In this document: positions 5,589 to 8,286 of the stretch, in pieces
How positions within the stretch are numbered: position 1 is the first letter of the stretch
Layout of the letters: every line of letters begins with the position of its first letter
NCBI GenBank assembly: GCA_903868035.1
Contig: CAIPTQ010000134.1
Coordinates: 1 to 8,286, forward strand
DNA length: 8,286 nucleotides
Origin: an uncultured Phycisphaerales bacterium
GTDB lineage: Bacteria > Planctomycetota > Phycisphaerae > WQYP01
Direction: 5' to 3'
Program-made: the position numbers and the translations under genes
Notes under the pieces: model-generated
Database searches by the model: none
The model's input: the letters and a program-made list of their open reading frames with translations, nothing else
What the model was told of the DNA's origin: nothing

Positions 5589-6344
5589 TTACGCGATTGG
5601 CGCAAACAGGATATTCAGCTCTCCCGACGCCAGCAGCCTGGCGCCGGTGATGTCCCACAGCTTATAGAAGAACTTACCGGCGGCGGCGGTCTGCGTGGCC
5701 CCGATGGCCACGGCCACCTGATTGTCATCGTCGCCCGCGACGGTGATGCCATTGCCGGCGGTCTCGCGGGTGAAGATCGTCACTCCCTCACGGTCGTAGG
5801 CCACAAACCGGCACAGCGCACTCGACAGGTCGATGGCCGTGTTGGCGCTGTCGTGGATGGCCCAGGTGAACGTCGCCGCCGCATGTTGCGGCATGGCCAG
5901 ATCGCGCACTTCCGCGCCCAGCGTGGAGAACATCGGTGCAATGTAGGTCGCAGCCAGCGGCAGGATGGCCGGCATGCTTCCTCCCGCCTCCACCACGGCC
6001 GCCACAATCTCCTCAATTGTCGGCGGGCGCAAAACACACATCACGCTGTCCGCCGCCGGCAGATGCGCATTCTGGACGCAGACGGCATCGACGTGGTACT
6101 TCTCGCCGGCCGTCCACGCCGCCGCGGGGATCCAGCCGCACCACGCCCCGACCGAGATATATCCACCCTCAATGGCGACGTGCTTCGTCCCGTCGATTCC
6201 CCAGGCCAGCGTCTGTCCGTTCCACCAGTGGCTGTTCTTATTCTGTAGGTAGAAGTTGACCGTGTCGCCCGTGATGGACTCGCCCGCCACTGTCAGCAAC
6301 AGCAGGTCCAGTCGGCCATTCTCGCCAGCATATACGATCTGCAT
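5589..6344 (-). CDS. Phage tail/baseplate protein with BppU-like C-terminal domain
   Basis: A 251-residue protein. The ATG (6342-6344) has GAGGT at 6350-6354 with 5 nt spacing. The N-terminal 107 residues are beta-rich, with an HWWNGQTLAWG strand-turn (39-49) and a CGWIPAAAWTAGEKYHVDAVC segment. A helical linker follows (110-145, EEIVAAVVEAGGSM). Residues about 156-247 carry the pattern of the BppU N-terminal/tail-adhesin beta domain: FTWAIHDSANTAIDLSSA, then FVAYDREG, GNGITV, VAVAIGATQT, FFYKLWDITGARLLASGELNI. These domains are found in baseplate upper proteins and tail fibres of Gram-positive phages and more widely in phage tails. It probably anchors or forms part of the host-binding apparatus. 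The domain call is by pattern; its exact role is inferred. Confidence 0.6.
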   Translation of the reverse strand: MQIVYAGENGRLDLLLLTVAGESITGDTVNFYLQNKNSHWWNGQTLAWGIDGTKHVAIEGGYISVGAWCGWIPAAAWTAGEKYHVDAVCVQNAHLPAADSVMCVLRPPTIEEIVAAVVEAGGSMPAILPLAATYIAPMFSTLGAEVRDLAMPQHAAATFTWAIHDSANTAIDLSSALCRFVAYDREGVTIFTRETAGNGITVAGDDDNQVAVAIGATQTAAAGKFFYKLWDITGARLLASGELNILFAPIA

Positions 6345-6357
6345 GGTCTACCTCAGA

Positions 6358-6432
6358 TTACCCATTCAACTGGATCGCCGGAGTAACCTTCAGCGTGTCG
6401 CCGTTCACCAATGTTCGCGCCGCGGCACGGGC
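6358..6432 (-). pseudogene. Possible orphan 3' end of a lost gene (ends ...LVNGDTLKVTPAIQLNG)
   Basis: Between two good genes, one minus-strand frame reads DARAAARTLVNGDTLKVT and on to QLNG, then TAA (6358-6360). The end looks like ordinary virion protein sequence, alternating strand residues with an NGDT turn. TAA stops 13 nt before the next ATG, as a real upstream gene would. The frame is closed by TAA at 6439-6441 and has no credible start, so it can only be a remnant. Its first residues (DARAA) come from GGCACGGGCATC at 6424-6435, the left half of the genomic hairpin repeat in the same HGQDARAT frame. I infer that a gene containing an in-frame repeat was broken at the repeat. It is short, so chance is possible. 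Confidence 0.35.
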
Positions 6433-6435
6433 ATC
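6424..6435. repeat. Half copy of the CACGGGCATCCTGCCCGTG hairpin repeat
   Basis: GGCACGGGCATC is identical to the left arm plus loop of the repeats at 656-674. The right arm is absent, replaced by the 3' end of the coiled-coil gene. It marks a junction between that gene and the presumed gene remnant. Confidence 0.5.
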
Positions 6436-6893
6436 TACTTATTCGCCGCCTGGGTATCGCCCAAACGTCCCATCTTCGCCAGCATGGTTTTGATTTCGCC
6501 ATGCTGTTCGGTGTTGCTCTTGTCCAGAGCGGATATCCGCTCAAGGAACGCGGTCTGCAACTCCGCTATCTTCACCTTCACGAACGCGTCTTCCGTGCGG
6601 AGCAAACCCGTTTCAACGTGCAGCACGGCACGGTCAGTTGCACCCAGATCGAATTGTTTTTTCAATTCGTACAGTTCCGCCTTCAACGCATCTGCCGTAG
6701 TATTAGAAACGGCGAGCTTCAATTGCAGGTCCGCAACCTTCGCATCGGCCGCCTGCTTCACTTCAACGACCCTGGTGTTCGCAAGCGCCTTCTCGGCGTA
6801 CTGGCTCTGCACATAGCCCAGCATCCAGCCGATGAGCACGATCACCGTGCCGATGGAAACGCTTATCGTGTGCTTCTTGGTCCAGGTGGGCAT
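6435..6893 (-). CDS. Single-pass membrane protein with long coiled coil (possible spanin-like or tail-associated)
   Basis: A 152-residue protein with a short positively charged N-terminus (MPTWTKKH) and one hydrophobic helix at about residues 9-28 (SIGTVIVLIGWMLGYV). Residues about 35-145 are helix-forming and Ala/Leu/Lys/Glu-rich, with heptad-like spacing. This N-in, single-TM, coiled-coil layout is shared by Rz-type inner-membrane spanins and by various phage accessory proteins. There is no second overlapping gene with a lipobox for an outer-membrane partner, so spanin is only a suggestion. SD GGAG at 6901-6904, 7 nt before the ATG, lies inside the 3' end of the hydrolase gene (TGA-T-ATG). 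The stop TAG (6435-6437) abuts a half copy of the genomic hairpin repeat. Confidence 0.6.
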   Translation of the reverse strand: MPTWTKKHTISVSIGTVIVLIGWMLGYVQSQYAEKALANTRVVEVKQAADAKVADLQLKLAVSNTTADALKAELYELKKQFDLGATDRAVLHVETGLLRTEDAFVKVKIAELQTAFLERISALDKSNTEQHGEIKTMLAKMGRLGDTQAANK

Positions 6894-6894
6894 A

Positions 6895-7437
6895 TCACCG
6901 CTCCAAGGTCCGTTGGAACTTCAACGCCGTCCGCTCCGCAATCGCCTCTTCCACGAACGCCGTCAGCGGGGCGTGCATCGACGGGTTGGTGAGGTACTCG
7001 CAGTGCCGGTACGGCAGCGGGAAGTTCTGCCAAATGTCGCTGGGGTGACTGATCCCCTGCTCATCCACCACGGGCAGCGAGTCGTTTTGATTCCAATACG
7101 CGGCAGCTCTCAGCACATTCGCGGGCACGTCATACGACCCATAGCCCACCAGGAACTTCCAAACAAAGCCAAACGTCACCAGCAGATCCACCTGTATCCC
7201 GTCATCGACGAGCTTGCGGGCGACACTCAATACTTCGCAACCGCCGTGGCTGTGGCCAAATAGGATCAGCCCGTCGCCACGCTGCACCGGGCCATGGTTC
7301 ATCACCCAGGGGTAGATGCCCGCACCGTCCTGGAAACACTGCGTCTGCACGGGAAGGCCGCACAAAAAGTCCCGGAAATAGGCATAGTTCTGCCCCTCGG
7401 CCGAACCATGGCCAAAGCACATGATGAGTGTGGTCAT
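6895..7437 (-). CDS. Alpha/beta-hydrolase fold protein with GHSHGG nucleophile elbow
   Basis: A 180-residue protein. The start ATG (7435-7437) is preceded by AAAGGA at 7443-7448 with 5 nt spacing. An opening strand and turn (LIMCFGHGSAEG, residues 4-15) is followed by the strand ILF and the nucleophile elbow GHSHGG (61-66, Ser63), the Gly-x-Ser-x-Gly signature of lipases and esterases. His155 (SMHAPL) or His145 could serve as the catalytic histidine. The strand expected to carry the acid reads VTFGFVW (87-93), without the Asp often seen there; D119 (NDSLP) or another residue might substitute. There is no signal peptide. It ends 1 nt before a membrane coiled-coil gene, so the two are probably translated together. 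A lysis esterase or a receptor/envelope-modifying enzyme are possibilities; the substrate cannot be read. Confidence 0.6.
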   Translation of the reverse strand: MTTLIMCFGHGSAEGQNYAYFRDFLCGLPVQTQCFQDGAGIYPWVMNHGPVQRGDGLILFGHSHGGCEVLSVARKLVDDGIQVDLLVTFGFVWKFLVGYGSYDVPANVLRAAAYWNQNDSLPVVDEQGISHPSDIWQNFPLPYRHCEYLTNPSMHAPLTAFVEEAIAERTALKFQRTLER

Positions 7438-7461
7438 GGGAGTCCTTTCGGTCCTGTATCC

Positions 7462-7827
7462 CTACGGCGCCCCCCGCGTCCGTCTCCCGCCCCGCGTCTT
7501 GTCCAACGGCTCCGATCGCTCGAACTCGCAGCTCACCCGCCCACCGCCGATACGGCCATCCCGCACCCATCCCCACTCCACGCCGCTGAGGCTAAGCACG
7601 TCCCCGGCCCGCCGGGTCGGGACTTCCGCCAGCAGCAGCTCCGCCGTGAGCGTACTCACCCGCACCAGCCCATCATCGGCCTCGATCACCCCGCTGCTCT
7701 GGTTCTCGATGATGAGCGTCACCGCCCCGGCCGCCCCTTCAACGGGCGTATACGTGGCCGCCTCGCCCAGCATCCAATGGAGCTGCGGCAAGCCCACGGC
7801 AGCAAAATCGGTGGAGAAGCGGCTCAT
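7462..7827 (-). CDS. Putative phage head-tail joining (head completion) protein
   Basis: A 121-residue protein starting MSRFSTDF. An in-frame ATG further upstream (7884) lies in the repeat and would add low-complexity PPSHPPTLPPSH residues, so I take the ATG at 7825-7827. No clear Shine-Dalgarno precedes it. The sequence has the outline of small lambda FII/head-tail joining proteins: an N-terminal helix with LHWMLGEAATYTP, beta strands (AVTLIIENQ), then L-x-A-E-L-hh-x-E-V-P-x-x-GD-x-L (residues about 77-94), typical of the family's core turn. The C-terminus is basic (KTRGGRRTRGAP). Its place upstream of tail genes agrees. Such proteins form the ring between portal and tail. The assignment rests on pattern and context only; a generic virion protein is the alternative. 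Confidence 0.45.
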   Translation of the reverse strand: MSRFSTDFAAVGLPQLHWMLGEAATYTPVEGAAGAVTLIIENQSSGVIEADDGLVRVSTLTAELLLAEVPTRRAGDVLSLSGVEWGWVRDGRIGGGRVSCEFERSEPLDKTRGGRRTRGAP

Positions 7828-7839
7828 AGAAAGGATTCG

Positions 7840-7930
7840 GTGGGAGGGTGGGAGGGTGGGAGGGTGGGAGGGTGGGGTGAGCATCCCATCTCCCCACCTT
7901 CCTATCTTCCCATCTCCCTATCTCCCCACT
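7840..7930. repeat. GA/CT-rich composite repeat with (GGGAGGGT)n tract, copy 4
   Basis: On the + strand this element begins with a tract of nine G-runs separated by single bases (7842-7877, unit GGGAGGGT). A core of 36 nt follows (7879-7914) that is identical to bases 1-36 and 2419-2454. On the transcribed strand GGTGGGG of the purine part can pair with CCCCACC of the pyrimidine part, giving a 7-bp stem. The element supplies the stop codon of the gene to its right and ends just before the next gene. The G-runs fit the G-quadruplex pattern on the + strand, which is the template strand for these genes. Confidence 0.85.
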
Positions 7931-8286
7931 TCTGCTCTACCATCCCCAGCCGATCGATCGCCCTCTGCATATACTTCCGCGCCGGCCGGTAGTCTCCGCC
8001 GTCGCTCACCCCGCCATCGCACCCGGCCAGCAGGATCTTCTCGCAGCCCATGAACCATGCCAGGTGTACCGCCGTCGCCCCCGACCCGATCCGCTCGTAA
8101 AGCTGCCCCAGCTCCGCCACCTGGTCCCGGTCCATCTCCAGCGCCAGCTCGCGGTCGGCCGAGCGCATGACCTTGAAGTTGATCACATTCGGCCCTTCCA
8201 GCGATCGCGGTGACAGGCCGAGCAGCGGATCGCGGAGAATGGCCGTCATCTTTGCCGATCCATCGCACACCGCGTCCAGCGTCTCC
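7902..8286 (-). CDS. C-terminal part of a DUF115/glycosyltransferase-like protein, 5' end outside the window
   Basis: The reading frame is open to the window edge (residues ETLDAV precede the GTG at 8270), so this is the 3' part of a longer gene. The readable 127 residues contain GSGATAVHLAWFMGCEKILLAGCDGG-type sequence: a small-residue turn, a helix, then a strand ending in GCDG. It resembles the SG-x-x-A-hLA-hhlGh-x-x-IhLhGhD pattern of DUF115 and MptE-like/sialyltransferase-fold proteins, which occur in some phage and surface-glycan clusters. The stop TAG (7902-7904) and the last residues (about WGDREMGR) are encoded by a GA-rich repeat, so the native C-terminus was probably replaced. It lies upstream of virion genes on the same strand. 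The family call rests on one motif, and no active-site residues can be assigned. Confidence 0.4.
   Translation of the reverse strand, partial: ETLDAVCDGSAKMTAILRDPLLGLSPRSLEGPNVINFKVMRSADRELALEMDRDQVAELGQLYERIGSGATAVHLAWFMGCEKILLAGCDGGVSDGGDYRPARKYMQRAIDRLGMVEQKWGDREMGR

Noticed and set aside
4941..6248. Long + strand open frame of 435 codons
   Set aside because: It runs antisense through two well-supported minus-strand genes and across the repeat cluster at 5480-5563, is rich in Arg/His/Pro/Gly typical of GC-rich shadow frames, and has no recognisable domain.
6353..6544. Minus-strand 63-codon ORF over the end of the coiled-coil gene
   Set aside because: It is an out-of-frame shadow of the coiled-coil gene, rich in Arg/Trp/Pro and without a ribosome binding site.
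7828..7884. N-terminal extension of the head-tail joining-like protein (TPPSHPPTLPPSH...)
   Set aside because: It is a translation of the GA/CT repeat; the protein-like sequence begins at MSRFSTDF.

Overview
The window is a block of tailed-phage structural genes read entirely on the minus strand, so gene order runs from base 8286 down to base 1. It is GC-rich and most likely part of a prophage or a domesticated phage-like particle in a bacterial chromosome. The intergenic spaces, and one coding region, carry short repeats of a kind I associate with Planctomycetota and some Verrucomicrobiota: hairpins such as CATGGGCATCCTGCCCATG that read as HGQDARAT in one frame, GA/CT-rich elements, and ATGAGTG-type heptamer runs. 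The phylum is inferred from these repeats and from protein style, not from a marker gene.

Layout in the direction of transcription: (1) the 3' end of a gene with a DUF115-like motif (7902-8286), whose stop lies inside a repeat; (2) a small head-tail joining-like protein (7462-7827); (3) a GHSHGG alpha/beta-hydrolase (6895-7437) followed after 1 nt by a single-pass membrane coiled-coil protein (6435-6893), possibly a lysis or envelope pair; (4) a possible orphan gene end (6358-6432); (5) a tail or baseplate protein with a BppU-like C-terminal domain (5589-6344); (6) a tail-terminator-like protein (4956-5468); (7) a 631-residue beta-helix tailspike-like protein (3042-4937) and a small protein with a CBM5/12-like module (2482-2931); (8) a tail-tube-like protein (1421-2332) and a small structural protein (947-1333); (9) a tail assembly chaperone-like gene (135-941) that overlaps a small -1 frame ORF (64-135).

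The strongest finding is at the 3' end of the chaperone-like gene. A run of ten A residues contains the heptamer A AAA AAG, in the correct zero frame for a -1 slip. It lies 31 nt before the stop and is followed by a small hairpin. The -1 frame is open and leads directly into the small ORF, which starts at a TGATG overlap. This is the layout of the G/GT-type programmed frameshift of siphophage tail chaperones. The same gene also carries three in-frame 30-bp copies of the genomic hairpin repeat, adding about 29 residues in mid-protein.

No portal, terminase, capsid, tape measure, integrase, tRNA or CRISPR array lies in the window. No gap between genes exceeds 150 bases.
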